Source of the DNA: Trinickia mobilis
GTDB taxonomy: Bacteria; Pseudomonadota; Gammaproteobacteria; Burkholderiales; Burkholderiaceae
Length of the DNA: 64,000 nucleotides
Reading direction: 5' to 3'
Assembly (NCBI RefSeq): GCF_017315705.1
Contig: NZ_JAFLRF010000006.1
Location: 50,748-114,747 of the forward strand
The stretch's first letter is position 1. Every line of letters begins with the position of its first letter. Shown here piece after piece: positions 8,322 through 17,177 of the stretch. Under the pieces are notes generated by a model. It was not told the DNA's origin and searched no databases. It saw nothing but the letters and a program-made list of their open reading frames with translations. Made by a program: the position numbers and the translations under genes.

Positions 8322-8726
8322 CTACTGGGCGGAAGGCGCATTCAAAAGCTTACTCAACGGCTTCAGTGGGCCTATTGGGAGGAGCGAGAATGTCATTAAG
8401 TGCGCTTTCCCCAAGGGAAGTGCCTCAAGCATTTCATGCGCTTGATTGACGTCCGTAACGTTCAGGATGAACGCCACCCCAGCCCGGTCTTGCAGTGAAT
8501 ACCACTGGTCAATCTTGCCCTCGAGGTAGAGCTGCGCCGTCTCGCGAACTTCGGTCGGAAGAATGTGTTGGACAAGTTGCATGTCCGTGCCCGGCGGAAA
8601 GGTGCCAATCGCCAATATCTTCGTGGTTGGCGTGGTTGGCATCGGAGTGGTATGCGCCATGGAGACTCCAGCAGAAGCGACCAGCACGGAGGCTGTTGTC
8701 AAATTAAGAAGAAGGCGTTTCATCAT
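8322..8726 (-). CDS. Exported muconolactone-isomerase/YCII-like small protein
   Basis: A 134-residue protein with a Sec signal peptide (MMKRLLLNLTTASVLVASAG, cleavage after SMA) and a ferredoxin-like alpha-beta domain (LAIGTFPPG, EVRETAQLYLEGKIDQWYSL, GVAFILNVTDVNQAHEMLEALPL). That domain resembles YCII or muconolactone isomerase proteins. AGGA lies just before the tandem ATGs at 8726 and 8723; either could be used. It is the last gene of a minus-strand operon with an NTF2-like protein and a tautomerase. Export of such a domain is unusual; the function is unknown. Confidence 0.75.
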   Translation of the reverse strand: MMKRLLLNLTTASVLVASAGVSMAHTTPMPTTPTTKILAIGTFPPGTDMQLVQHILPTEVRETAQLYLEGKIDQWYSLQDRAGVAFILNVTDVNQAHEMLEALPLGKAHLMTFSLLPIGPLKPLSKLLNAPSAQ

Positions 8727-8743
8727 GTCCTGTTCTTGTCGCA

Positions 8744-9202
8744 TTAGCCTGAAGGCTGACGCGAGGCCACACCGGATGCCGTATTCAGCGCTGCGGCTTC
8801 TGGTCCCGTCAGATAGCAATCGCGGAAGCGCTCATCGACGCGTTCCCACATCCGTTTCGAAAACAGCAGCGCTGCGTTGAGCGGGCGATGGTTGATGACC
8901 ACGGAATCCGTCTCGCCCTGTTCGTTCAGATGCGCGACGACCACCGTTTCGATCGGCACGCCCTGGATCTGCGTCCGATAGGATTCCATGTACAAACCGT
9001 TGCCGATCTCGCCCTTGTAGCTGTGATGCTGGAATTCGTAGAGCGAGACCGCGTGTTGGATCACGGAGAGAATATCGGCTCGTCCCTCGATCGGACGCTT
9101 CAGGACGGTGGCTTCGAGCGTCGCGTTTTCGGCGAGCCTCGCCAGCCAGAGCGGCGGACCGCCTGCGGGCGCCAGCACGGGGGCTGTGTCGTTGAATTTC
9201 AT
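8744..9202 (-). CDS. NTF2/SnoaL-like protein
   Basis: A 152-residue protein with the cone-shaped NTF2-like pattern: PLWLARLAENATLEATVLK, then IEGRADILSVIQHAVSLYEFQ, and a beta-rich second half (YRTQIQGVPIETVVVAHLN, VVINHRPLNAALLFSKRM). Such proteins are isomerases, cyclases or ligand binders, and the active residues cannot be assigned. A GGAG site precedes the ATG. It sits 14 bases downstream of the tautomerase gene and 17 upstream of the exported YCII-like gene, so the three form an operon. Confidence 0.8.
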   Translation of the reverse strand: MKFNDTAPVLAPAGGPPLWLARLAENATLEATVLKRPIEGRADILSVIQHAVSLYEFQHHSYKGEIGNGLYMESYRTQIQGVPIETVVVAHLNEQGETDSVVINHRPLNAALLFSKRMWERVDERFRDCYLTGPEAAALNTASGVASRQPSG

Positions 9203-9216
9203 GCTGGGCGCTCCAG

Positions 9217-9753
9217 TTACGGTTTGCTCGTCATGCCTGCGCTAGCGGCATCGAGCGCTGCTTCGAGCGTGATGCGCGCCTTTTCGAGGCGGCGTCGCGC
9301 GAGGCGTCCAACGCCCGCGCCGCGCTCAGACTCGCCCGCCAGCAGCGCATGAATATCGGGCAGCATCCAGATCGCGCCGCGCGTCCCCCAGGCGCCATCC
9401 GGAATCTCGGTCGGGAAGACCCAGACACACGGCGCGACGTCGTCGAACGGCCGGTTCTCCGCGCGCGCCACCGCTTCCGTGACGTTTCTGACGAGCGAGC
9501 GAAGCGATTCGTCGGTGTATTGCCCTTCGGGTGCAGACGGAATGATCCGGTAGCGTTTCGTGTTCGTGCGTTCGCCGCCGATATAGATCGCAGCAGGCCG
9601 ATGAAGATGGAACACGGTGACACGCTGTGCGATCGGATTGGCGGGATCGTACCCTTCCGCCTCGATGAGGATGTCGGTCAGTTCCTTGACGAGGCGCGCC
9701 TCGGCCTCGGGCGTCAAGGCGTCTTCGGGCCACAGTGCATCGATCATTGGCAT
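9217..9753 (-). CDS. Tautomerase-family protein
   Basis: A 178-residue protein beginning MPMIDALWPEDAL. Pro2, which becomes the amino-terminal catalytic proline after Met removal, is the hallmark of the 4-oxalocrotonate tautomerase superfamily. The body contains LTPEAEARLVKELTDILIEAEG and two predicted beta-alpha-beta units, longer than the 62-residue classic enzymes. AGGAG lies seven bases before the ATG. It is the first gene of the minus-strand trio and diverges from the GlxA-type regulator at 9859, which probably controls it. Confidence 0.85.
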   Translation of the reverse strand: MPMIDALWPEDALTPEAEARLVKELTDILIEAEGYDPANPIAQRVTVFHLHRPAAIYIGGERTNTKRYRIIPSAPEGQYTDESLRSLVRNVTEAVARAENRPFDDVAPCVWVFPTEIPDGAWGTRGAIWMLPDIHALLAGESERGAGVGRLARRRLEKARITLEAALDAASAGMTSKP

Positions 9754-9858
9754 GGTGCTGCTCCTGTATTCAGGTCATTGGATGTGGCCATGATCGGGGT
9801 TTACTCGCGCGGCCGGAAGTGGCAGCATCGCCATTATTCAGGGAATTTCAGACACGCA

Positions 9859-10896
9859 ATGGCCATCGTCCGCATCTGGGTCTATGACGGAATCCTCGCG
9901 TCCGGCGTCGCGGGCCCTGTTGACGTCTTCAGCGCGGCCAATCAGTTCCATGCGCGCAAGGCTGCACCGGGCACGAAATCCGCGCCCGTGTTTGCATGGC
10001 GCGTGGAATCTCTCGACGGGCAACCGGTCACGGCTGCGTCGGGCCAGACCATTCACGTCGACGGCAGGATCGACCCGCGCAAACGGGCGGACGCCGTTCT
10101 GCTGACGGCACCGTTTTTCTCGAACATCGACGAGTTCATCGGGCGCCGCGAGCAGTTGAACGCGCTGTCTTCCGCACTGCGGCGTCAACGCAAGGCAGGT
10201 GCCGTGCTGGCGGCTTATTGCACGGCCAACTACCTGCTCGCCGAGGCGGGCCTGCTGGATGGCCGCGCCGCAACGACGCACTGGGCGAGAGCCGCGGACT
10301 TCGCGCGCCGCTATCCGCGTGTCGAAGTTCGCGCACAGGAACTGCTGATCGCGCAAGACCGCATCATCTCGGGCGGTTCCGTGACGTCGTATCTGAATCT
10401 CGCGGTGCGGCTCGTCGAAACATTCGCCGGCGAAGAACTCGCCACGACGACCGCGAAGGCGCTGTTGATCGACATGAACCGGACTTCGCAGGCTTCCTTT
10501 GCAACGCTTCTCGACGAACATGGGCATACCGACACGCTCGTCGCGCGCGCCCAGAAGCAGATGGAGGCTACGTTGCAGCAGGGATTCCGGTTGAGCGATC
10601 TGGCGGCGTCGCTTGCTGTCAGCGAACGCACGCTCAATCGCCGTTTCAAGGAAGCCGTCGGGCTCGCACCGTTGACATATCTGCAGAATCTGCGCATCGA
10701 GGTCGCGAAAAGGTTGCTGGAAACGCGGCCAATTGGGCTCGAGGCGGTGAGTCAGCGGGTCGGTTATGGCGATATCAGCACATTTCGGCAATTGTTCAAG
10801 CGCAAGACCGGGTTGTCGCCGAGTGAATATCAAATGCGGTTCTCGCGTGCAGCGGCAGAGAATATAGAAGCCGTGTCAGGCCGCAACGGCGGCTGA
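9859..10896 (+). CDS. GlxA-family AraC transcriptional regulator
   Basis: A 345-residue two-domain regulator. Residues about 1-190 form a DJ-1/PfpI-like domain (IWVYDGILASGVAGPVDVF, AAYCTANYLLAEAGLLDGR with the Cys at the elbow position, ATTHW). Residues about 235-330 carry two helix-turn-helices of the AraC type (LAASLAVSERTLNRRFK; SQRVGYGDISTFRQLFKRKTG). The chosen ATG at 9859 begins the DJ-1 strand exactly; the frame extends further upstream without a better start. It is divergent from the tautomerase operon, the probable target. It could also act on the downstream nitrilase genes. Confidence 0.9.
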   Translation: MAIVRIWVYDGILASGVAGPVDVFSAANQFHARKAAPGTKSAPVFAWRVESLDGQPVTAASGQTIHVDGRIDPRKRADAVLLTAPFFSNIDEFIGRREQLNALSSALRRQRKAGAVLAAYCTANYLLAEAGLLDGRAATTHWARAADFARRYPRVEVRAQELLIAQDRIISGGSVTSYLNLAVRLVETFAGEELATTTAKALLIDMNRTSQASFATLLDEHGHTDTLVARAQKQMEATLQQGFRLSDLAASLAVSERTLNRRFKEAVGLAPLTYLQNLRIEVAKRLLETRPIGLEAVSQRVGYGDISTFRQLFKRKTGLSPSEYQMRFSRAAAENIEAVSGRNGG

Positions 10897-11286
10897 GGCC
10901 TCGCGAGATCATCACGCCGCTGCCCTCGTCATTTCCCTCACTCTTTCCCCGCACTGTCCTTTTGTATCTCAACGTATCTACAACAGATAGGAATACGCAC
11001 GCTTACACACAACCGACTTTCGGACACGAGCGGGATACGTTCATCTGCTCAAATACGCCCATCGCGAGCAACACACCGCACCGCAAAAAACTGGGCTTAC
11101 CGAGGTAGTGCATTCGCAACACGAGTCGAACGGAACCGTTGAACTGGACCGCGCCGCGGATGAACCGCTGAGCAGCCAGATCGCGCGCAAATTGCCGCTG
11201 CGCATGGTCTGAAGTTTTTCGGTCGATGTTGCATATGCGAGATTGACCAACGCCTGGTACCCGCCCCCCTCGTCAAGGAGTGTGTC
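10897..11286 (+). other. Intergenic region before nitrilase, no gene seen
   Basis: 390 bases between the AraC regulator and nitrilase. No supported frame. AAGGAG is present just before the nitrilase ATG. A promoter probably lies here, but no confident -35/-10 was assigned. Confidence 0.4.
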
Positions 11287-12279
11287 ATGAATGTCGTCAA
11301 AGCCGCCGCCGTCCAGTTCAGCCCGGTGCTCTATAGCCGTGAAGCAACCGTCGCCAAGGTCGTGCAGAAGATCCACGAACTCGGCCAGAAAGGCGTGCAG
11401 TTCGCCACCTTCCCCGAAACGGTCGTGCCTTATTACCCTTACTTTGCGGCCGTCCAGACGGGCATCGAGCTTCTGTCGGGCACCGAACATCTGCGCCTGC
11501 TCGAACAGGCTGTGACTGTGCCGTCCGCTGCTACCGACGCGATCGGCGAAGCCGCGCGAAAGGCCGGCATGGTCGTGTCCATTGGCGTCAATGAGCGCGA
11601 TGGCGGCACGCTGTACAACACACAATTGCTCTTCGATGCCGACGGTACGCTAATCCAGCGCCGCCGCAAGATCACGCCGACGCATTTCGAACGCATGATC
11701 TGGGGCCAGGGAGATGGCTCGGGCTTGCGTGCAGTCGACAGCGCAGTCGGCCGCATCGGCCAGCTCGCATGCTTCGAGCACAACAACCCGCTCGCCCGCT
11801 ACGCGATGATTGCCGACGGCGAGCAGATCCATTCGGCGATGTATCCGGGTTCCGCCTTTGGCGAGGGCTTTGCCCAGCGCATGGAAATCAACATCCGCCA
11901 GCATGCGCTCGAATCCGGCGCGTTCGTCGTCAATGCAACGGCGTGGCTGGACGCAGACCAGCAGGCGCAAATCATGAAAGATACCGGTTGTGGAATCGGT
12001 CCGATCTCGGGCGGCTGCTTCACCACGATCGTCGCTCCTGACGGCATGCTGATGGCCGAGCCGCTTCGCTCGGGTGAAGGCGAAGTGATCGTCGATCTCG
12101 ACTTCACGCAAATCGACCGCCGCAAGATACTAATGGACTCGGCCGGCCACTACAACCGCCCCGAATTGCTGAGTCTGATGATCGACCGTACGCCGGCCGC
12201 GCATGTTCACGAACGCGCTTCTCACCCGATGCTCGTCAACGACCAGGGCTCCGACGATCTGCGCACCCAGGCTGCATGA
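11287..12279 (+). CDS. Nitrilase
   Basis: A 330-residue CN-hydrolase with the full catalytic set: Glu44 in FPETVVP, Lys128 in RRRKITPTH, and Cys162 in ACFEHNNPLARYA. The HNNPLARYA tail after the Cys, together with the 330-residue length, places it with true nitrilases (nitrile to carboxylate plus ammonia) rather than amidases or cyanide hydratases. The residue after the Cys is Phe instead of the usual Trp or Gly. AAGGAG precedes the ATG. Downstream lie an NmrA-like oxidoreductase and an epoxide hydrolase on the same strand, a plausible xenobiotic or plant-nitrile unit. Confidence 0.93.
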   Translation: MNVVKAAAVQFSPVLYSREATVAKVVQKIHELGQKGVQFATFPETVVPYYPYFAAVQTGIELLSGTEHLRLLEQAVTVPSAATDAIGEAARKAGMVVSIGVNERDGGTLYNTQLLFDADGTLIQRRRKITPTHFERMIWGQGDGSGLRAVDSAVGRIGQLACFEHNNPLARYAMIADGEQIHSAMYPGSAFGEGFAQRMEINIRQHALESGAFVVNATAWLDADQQAQIMKDTGCGIGPISGGCFTTIVAPDGMLMAEPLRSGEGEVIVDLDFTQIDRRKILMDSAGHYNRPELLSLMIDRTPAAHVHERASHPMLVNDQGSDDLRTQAA

Positions 12280-12323
12280 CCCGCGAACTTCGGAATTGCC
12301 CCTCTATCGAAGGAGGATTTGCT

Positions 12324-12413
12324 TTGAAAGCAATGATCAGCACCGGCTGCGCGAGCATCGTCGTTGCGGCGCTGATGGCGGCCGCCTCGTTGATGACCCG
12401 CTCGTCGCGTTGA
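12324..12413 (+). CDS. Possible 29-residue hydrophobic leader-like peptide
   Basis: A perfect AGGAGG (12311-12316) is followed seven bases later by a TTG opening a 30-codon frame. It encodes MKAMISTGCASIVVAALMAA and a short tail MTRSSR, then stop. It looks like a signal peptide with nothing after it. It could be a tiny membrane peptide, or the surviving 5' end of an exported protein gene removed by deletion between nitrilase and the next gene. Judged on ribosome binding site and hydrophobicity only. Confidence 0.35.
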   Translation: MKAMISTGCASIVVAALMAAASLMTRSSR

Positions 12414-12424
12414 TCGATGTATGC

Positions 12425-12478
12425 ACGCGCACATTTTCATACATAAGTGTGTATATACATATATGAATATAGTGAAGT
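12425..12478 (+). promoter_or_regulatory. AT-rich promoter/operator region before the NmrA-like gene
   Basis: A run very rich in A and T, including the palindrome CATATATG and repeats of ATACATA, in otherwise GC-rich DNA just upstream of the ATG at 12501. It probably carries the promoter and a regulator site for the NmrA-like/epoxide hydrolase pair. No regulator can be assigned. Confidence 0.35.
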
Positions 12479-12500
12479 CTCTCCTTGAAAGGTATGTGAT

Positions 12501-13433
12501 ATGACAACGAAACCTGCCCATGACGGGCCCATTCTCGTAACGGGTGCCGGAGGCGCGATTGGTGGAATTGGCCGCAACGTGACAACGTCATTGCTCGCGA
12601 AGGGCTATAAAGTGCGGGCGCTGGTCCGCAAGGAAGACGATCGCGCGAACGAGTTGCGCCGCCTTGGCGCCGAAGTCGTGGTCGGCAATCTGACCGAGCT
12701 CGCCTCGATGCACCGCGCAATCGAAGGCTGTTCGCGCGTCTATTTCGGCATGTCCGTCTCTGCGGCCTATCTCGAAGCAACCGTCAATTTTGCTGCCGTG
12801 GCGCGTCATCATGGCGTCGAAGCCATCGTGAACATGTCGCAGATGACAGTCACGGAAATGAGCATCACGGAGACGACCGACAGCCCCCAGCATAAGCTGC
12901 ACTGGCTTGCCGAGCAGGTATTGCAGTGGTCGGGGCTGCCCGTCGTCACGGTACGGCCCACCGCGTTTCTCGAGAGCTTCTTCCTGACGCTTGGCGCAGC
13001 CGGCGTTCGCGACAACGACGAACTCGCGCTGCCGCTCGGCAACAGCAAGACGTCGCCCATTTCAGCGGTTGACGTCGCGAATGCGGTATCGGTGATTCTC
13101 GAAGACCCGGCGCCGCATATTGGCAAGATCTATAACCTGACGGGCCTTGAGTCGACGGATCTCGATCATGCCGCTCGCGTGTTTTCGGAGGCGCTCGGCC
13201 GGCCAATCCGTTACCGAAATGTGCCTGTCGCGCCGTGGTCCGACAGACTGCGCGAGTTCGGTATTCCCGACCACGTCGTCAGGCATCTGGCCGTGATGGC
13301 CGACCTGCACGCTCAGGGACGATACGACCGCATGACGAACGATCTGTTCGAACTCACGGGCCGCAAACCCATGAGCATGTATGACTTCGTGAGACTGCAC
13401 ATCGCAGACTTCACGCGCAACGCAACACGCTGA
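12501..13433 (+). CDS. NmrA-like NAD(P)-binding oxidoreductase
   Basis: A 310-residue atypical short-chain dehydrogenase. It has an N-terminal Rossmann fold (ILVTGAGGAIGGIGRNV, residues about 11-27), then VRALVRKEDD, which suggests NADP(H) preference, GAEVVVGNLTELASMHRAI and the NmrA-like middle (VEAIVNMSQMTVTEMSI). No YxxxK catalytic pair is evident, so it may be a sensor, isomerase or quinone-type reductase. AAAGG precedes the ATG. It is followed 22 bases later by the epoxide hydrolase gene, probably in the same transcript. Confidence 0.85.
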   Translation: MTTKPAHDGPILVTGAGGAIGGIGRNVTTSLLAKGYKVRALVRKEDDRANELRRLGAEVVVGNLTELASMHRAIEGCSRVYFGMSVSAAYLEATVNFAAVARHHGVEAIVNMSQMTVTEMSITETTDSPQHKLHWLAEQVLQWSGLPVVTVRPTAFLESFFLTLGAAGVRDNDELALPLGNSKTSPISAVDVANAVSVILEDPAPHIGKIYNLTGLESTDLDHAARVFSEALGRPIRYRNVPVAPWSDRLREFGIPDHVVRHLAVMADLHAQGRYDRMTNDLFELTGRKPMSMYDFVRLHIADFTRNATR

Positions 13434-13455
13434 TCCAAGGCAGGAGATCGATCCC

Positions 13456-14808
13456 ATGTCAAAAGACACGCCCCAATCCTCATCGCGCCGGCACTTTGTC
13501 GGTACGGCCGCCGCGGCGCTCGCGGCAGGCTCGCTGAGCCGGCTCGCCTTCGCGGAAACGAGCCCGGCAATCGGCAAGATCACCGAAGCCGCGAACGGCG
13601 ACAAGACGGCGATCCGGCCGTTCCGCGTTCACGTTCCCGACTCGCAGCTCGTCGACATGCGGCGCCGCATCAAGGCCACGCGCTGGCCGGATCGCGAGAC
13701 GGTGCCCGACGAATCACAGGGCATTCAGCTCGCCACCATTCAGGGACTCGCGCAATATTGGGCAACCGGCTACGACTGGCGCAAATGCGAAGCGCGGCTG
13801 AATTCGTATCCCCAGTTCATCACCGAGATCGACGGACTCGATATCCATTTCATCCACGTGCGGTCGAAGCACGAAAACGCGATGCCGTTGATGGTGACCC
13901 ACGGCTGGCCCGGCTCGGTCATCGAACAGTTCAAGATCATCGACCCGCTCGCCAATCCGACTGTGTACGGCGCGCCGGCTTCGGATGCATTCCACCTCGT
14001 GATTCCGTCATTGCCCGGTTACGGCTTTTCGGCGAGACCTACCACAACGGGCTGGGGACCGGAGCGCACCGCGCGCGCGTGGGTCACATTGATGAAACGC
14101 CTCGGCTATGAGCGCTTTGCTTCGCAGGGCGGCGATCTCGGCGGGATTGTCACGAATATCATGGCCAAACAGGCGCCGCCCGAACTGATCGGCATTCATG
14201 TGAACTTCCCTGCCTCCGTTCCGGCGGAGATTCTGAAGTCGCTGGCCGCGGGCGACGCGATGCCTGCCGGCTTATCGGACGAGGAAAAGCACGCGTATGA
14301 GCAGTTGAGTGCCAACTTCAAAAAGAAGCGGGGCTACGCTTTCGAAATGGGCACGCGCCCGCAGACGCTGTACGGACTCGCCGACTCGCCCGTCGCGCTG
14401 GCTTCCTGGCTTCTCGACCATGGCGACGGTTACGGCCAGCCAGCCGCGGCGCTGAGCGCGGCCGTGCTCGGTCATCCCGTCAACGGTCATTCAGCAGGCG
14501 CGCTGACGCGAGACGACGTGCTCGACGACATCACGCTTTATTGGCTGACCAATACGGGCATTTCGGCAGCGCGCTTCTACTGGGAGTCGCACTCGAACTT
14601 CTTCCTCGCAGCCGACGTCAACGTGCCTGCCGCCGTCAGCGCGTTTCCGGGAGAAAACTATCAGGCGCCGAAGAGCTGGACCGAAAAGGCCTATCACAAC
14701 CTGATTTACTTCAACAAACCTGAAACAGGCGGGCACTTTGCGGCATGGGAAGAACCGATGATCTTCGCGAATGAAGTGCGTGCAGGATTAAGGCCCCTGC
14801 GCGCCTAA
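13456..14808 (+). CDS. Exported (TAT) epoxide hydrolase family protein
   Basis: A 450-residue alpha/beta hydrolase of the EHN-type epoxide hydrolase family. The N-terminus has a twin-arginine motif (SSRRHFVG, residues about 9-16) and an Ala-rich core, so it is probably exported folded. An EHN domain (FRVHVPDSQLVDMRRRIKATRWPD) precedes the hydrolase fold with HGWPGS (oxyanion region), nucleophile Asp227 in QGGDLGG, and His427 in GGHFAAWEEP. The expected ring-opening tyrosines are plausible but not pinned down. AGGAGA precedes the ATG. A strong hairpin follows the stop. Confidence 0.9.
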   Translation: MSKDTPQSSSRRHFVGTAAAALAAGSLSRLAFAETSPAIGKITEAANGDKTAIRPFRVHVPDSQLVDMRRRIKATRWPDRETVPDESQGIQLATIQGLAQYWATGYDWRKCEARLNSYPQFITEIDGLDIHFIHVRSKHENAMPLMVTHGWPGSVIEQFKIIDPLANPTVYGAPASDAFHLVIPSLPGYGFSARPTTTGWGPERTARAWVTLMKRLGYERFASQGGDLGGIVTNIMAKQAPPELIGIHVNFPASVPAEILKSLAAGDAMPAGLSDEEKHAYEQLSANFKKKRGYAFEMGTRPQTLYGLADSPVALASWLLDHGDGYGQPAAALSAAVLGHPVNGHSAGALTRDDVLDDITLYWLTNTGISAARFYWESHSNFFLAADVNVPAAVSAFPGENYQAPKSWTEKAYHNLIYFNKPETGGHFAAWEEPMIFANEVRAGLRPLRA

Positions 14809-14815
14809 AGTGCGA

Positions 14816-14845
14816 AGCGCTCCGACGCGCACGCGTCGGAGCGCT
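14816..14845 (+). terminator. Strong hairpin after the epoxide hydrolase gene
   Basis: A perfect 14-bp inverted repeat (AGCGCTCCGACGCG, loop CA, complementary arm) starts eight bases after the stop codon. There is no T-tract, but position and stability support a transcription end or RNA-stabilising hairpin. Confidence 0.6.
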
Positions 14846-15144
14846 CCTCGATATCATCGCGCTAGTCGGGTCCATGCGATGTTGTTCGCATTGATCTGCC
14901 GTTTGGTTCGGCCCCGGGTCCGCTTGCGAAACACGGGTTTTCGACGAAACAGGTCGGACTGAGGCATTCATGAAGGCGGCCCGGGCGCTTGACTTGCTTC
15001 GGCCGTGCGGCCCCATCCGCCCGCCTTGTTCGACGAACACTGGCGCGCATGTCTGATATTCCTCGAAAGATGGCAATATTGCCACTCCTGCTCGTTTCGG
15101 CAGAGCCCGATAATTAGGCGACTTTATATTTCTGGAACCCAAAC
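14846..15144 (+). other. Intergenic region before LysE, nothing recognised
   Basis: About 300 bases without a supported gene on either strand. No clear ribosome binding site precedes the LysE ATG at 15145. Confidence 0.4.
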
Positions 15145-15777
15145 ATGACTGGAAACGCCTATTTCTCGACAAACCTGCTGCTTGCCTATGCAGCGTATTT
15201 CGTTGGCACCGCAAGTCCAGGGCCGAGCAACCTTGCAATTATGTCCATAGCGGCCAGTCACGGCCGGAAAGCGGCGTTGATGTTCGCACTCGGTGTCATC
15301 TCGGGGTCAATGTTTTGGGCGACGGTGGCAACGCTAGGCGTGTCGGCTGCCCTGATCGCCTATTCGCAATTCATCATTGCAGTCAAGATTTTTGGTGGTC
15401 TATATCTCTTGTGGCTAGCCTTCAAATCCGGACGCAATGCGCTTGCGACAGCAGCTGAATCCGTACTGCAGGCGGAACGAACACCGACATTGACGAGCGT
15501 CTACTCCCGCGGAGTGATGCTCCATCTCACTAATCCAAAAGCTATCCTCGTGTGGGTTTCAATTGTTGCTCTATCGTCGAACAGCACGGGATCAGCCCAT
15601 CGTGCTGTAATTGCAGGTTGTGCGGCCATCGGATGTCTGGTGTTCGGCGGTTATGCGGTATTGTTTTCAACGGACTCGGCTCGCAGGTTGTATGTGCGGA
15701 CCCGTCGTGCCCTGGAAGGATGCCTGGCCGTAGTATTCGGGATTGCCGGCATCAGACTTCTGGCGTCCCGCGTCTAG
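15145..15777 (+). CDS. LysE/RhtB-family amino acid exporter
   Basis: A 210-residue membrane protein with six predicted helices. The family signature near the N-terminus, GTASPGPSNLAIMSIAASHG (residues about 22-41), matches the LysE/RhtB pattern with G-x-x-x-PGP-x-x. It continues as GRKAALMFALGVISGSMFW and LHLTNPKAILVWVS. It would export an amino acid or derivative by proton antiport; the substrate cannot be told. It stands alone on the plus strand and has lower GC than the preceding genes. Confidence 0.9.
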   Translation: MTGNAYFSTNLLLAYAAYFVGTASPGPSNLAIMSIAASHGRKAALMFALGVISGSMFWATVATLGVSAALIAYSQFIIAVKIFGGLYLLWLAFKSGRNALATAAESVLQAERTPTLTSVYSRGVMLHLTNPKAILVWVSIVALSSNSTGSAHRAVIAGCAAIGCLVFGGYAVLFSTDSARRLYVRTRRALEGCLAVVFGIAGIRLLASRV

Positions 15778-16214
15778 CTAATTTCAGTACCTTCGCTTGT
15801 CCAATGTCATACCGCGGGGGAGTCCTGCTATTTCGGTCGAAAGTACGCATCCGCATGTAGTGAAGCCATGACATTCATGGCGATAGAGGCGGGAATATCA
15901 GGAATGCAACTGGTTGCTGCCTCACCAATGCCGACAGCCGAACGTGGGTAAGATCACAGGCACCACTTTCACGCTGCAAATTGAATGGCTGATTCCTGAG
16001 TGGAACCGACGCCTGAATGTCTGAGCGATGGTGCGAGCGAATGACGCTTCGTGGCCGTGCCGTTCAGGAAAGAGTTGCGACGGTCCGTTCCCAGACCAAC
16101 GCGAGACGATCGCGGTTAAAGGTTGGCCTTCTGCTCGTTGGTAGCTGCCGCGCATGACTATCCTATGGCGGCAGCCCCTTCGGTGCTGGCTTGTCGGCAG
16201 CGCTGCTGCTTCGC
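15778..16214. other. Intergenic region with a possible dispersed repeat copy
   Basis: 437 bases without a supported gene. The part at 15982-16046 starts GAATGGCTGATTCCTGAGTGG and resembles a second stretch at 36409-36480 (GAATGGCTGATTCTGATGG). Both continue with a CGCCTGAAYGTC block, suggesting two diverged copies of an intergenic element. Confidence 0.35.
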
Positions 16215-17012
16215 TCAGTTCGCAGGCGCCGCCGTGAGCGGTTCGAGCCCCGTCCTCGCAATCGCCGGCGCCGCCTCCGGCGACGACAGAAACCGGATCA
16301 GCGCCTCTGCGCCGGCTGGATTTTTCGCAGTGGTGGCGATGCCCCCGGAGAACACCGTGTAGCTTTGTACTTCCGCGGGCAAACTGCCGACCACCGTCAC
16401 CCCCTTCACCGGCAACAGCTCCACGACCTGCTGAAGCCCGAGCTCCGCTTCGCCGTTCGCGACGATAATGGCGACCCGCTCGGCCGGAACCATGCGGCTC
16501 TTGCTTTTTACACGCCCCTCAATGCCAAGACGCGTAAACAGTTCGCTGCCGATATAGACTCCACTCGCGTCGTCCGGATAGACGATTGACTTCGCTGCGA
16601 GCAGCGTGCTGCGCAATGCGTCGACAGAGCTGATGTCCGGTTTCGGCGCACCCTCGCGAACCACCATGCCGATTGGCGAGCGTGCGAAGTCCACCTTGCT
16701 GCCAGGCACCACCGTGCCGGCGTTAATCTGATCGTCGAGCGCATAGCTGACCACAATTAGCACGTCGGCCCACTCGCCACGCGCAAGCCGCACGGGGATG
16801 GCATTCACGGCCGTGCCCACTGCGGGCCCCCAGATGGTGACCAGTGTATCGCCGGTCGCTTCCTCGAATTGCGGGCCCAGTTCGCGATACGCTGGCGCAA
16901 ACCAGCCCGACATCATTACCTTGACTTCGCCTGCCAATGCCGCGCTTTGGCCCAGTAACGCGAGCGTCACGCAGAACGCGAGTGTGCGAACCCTCAGCTT
17001 GTGGATAGTCAC
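16215..17012 (-). CDS. ModA-like periplasmic substrate-binding protein
   Basis: A 265-residue exported protein. It has a signal peptide ending SAALA near residue 27, followed by VKVMMSGWFAPAYRELGPQFEEATG, the opening of the molybdate-binding (ModA) family. Further matches are ADVLIVVSYALDDQINAG, DFARSPIGMVVREGAPKPDI and AEGELGLQQV-like wording around residues 185-200. The start is a GTG at 17012 with GGAG upstream. No ABC permease or ATPase is adjacent. Orphan members may bind other oxyanions or act in sensing; the ligand is not predictable. Confidence 0.85.
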   Translation of the reverse strand: MTIHKLRVRTLAFCVTLALLGQSAALAGEVKVMMSGWFAPAYRELGPQFEEATGDTLVTIWGPAVGTAVNAIPVRLARGEWADVLIVVSYALDDQINAGTVVPGSKVDFARSPIGMVVREGAPKPDISSVDALRSTLLAAKSIVYPDDASGVYIGSELFTRLGIEGRVKSKSRMVPAERVAIIVANGEAELGLQQVVELLPVKGVTVVGSLPAEVQSYTVFSGGIATTAKNPAGAEALIRFLSSPEAAPAIARTGLEPLTAAPAN

Positions 17013-17177
17013 GGCTCCGCCTCATCTCAATCGACTGACCCAGCCCTGAAATGCATCTAGTCCGGATGCCAGTCATGACTTTAGCCGGACGTGCGGCCTT
17101 GCGTGCATCGCCGACCCTGCAGCCAAACCGGTCGGCCGAGGTCGACCCCTCCAGTTCACCCGCCATGTCGGTTTGCA

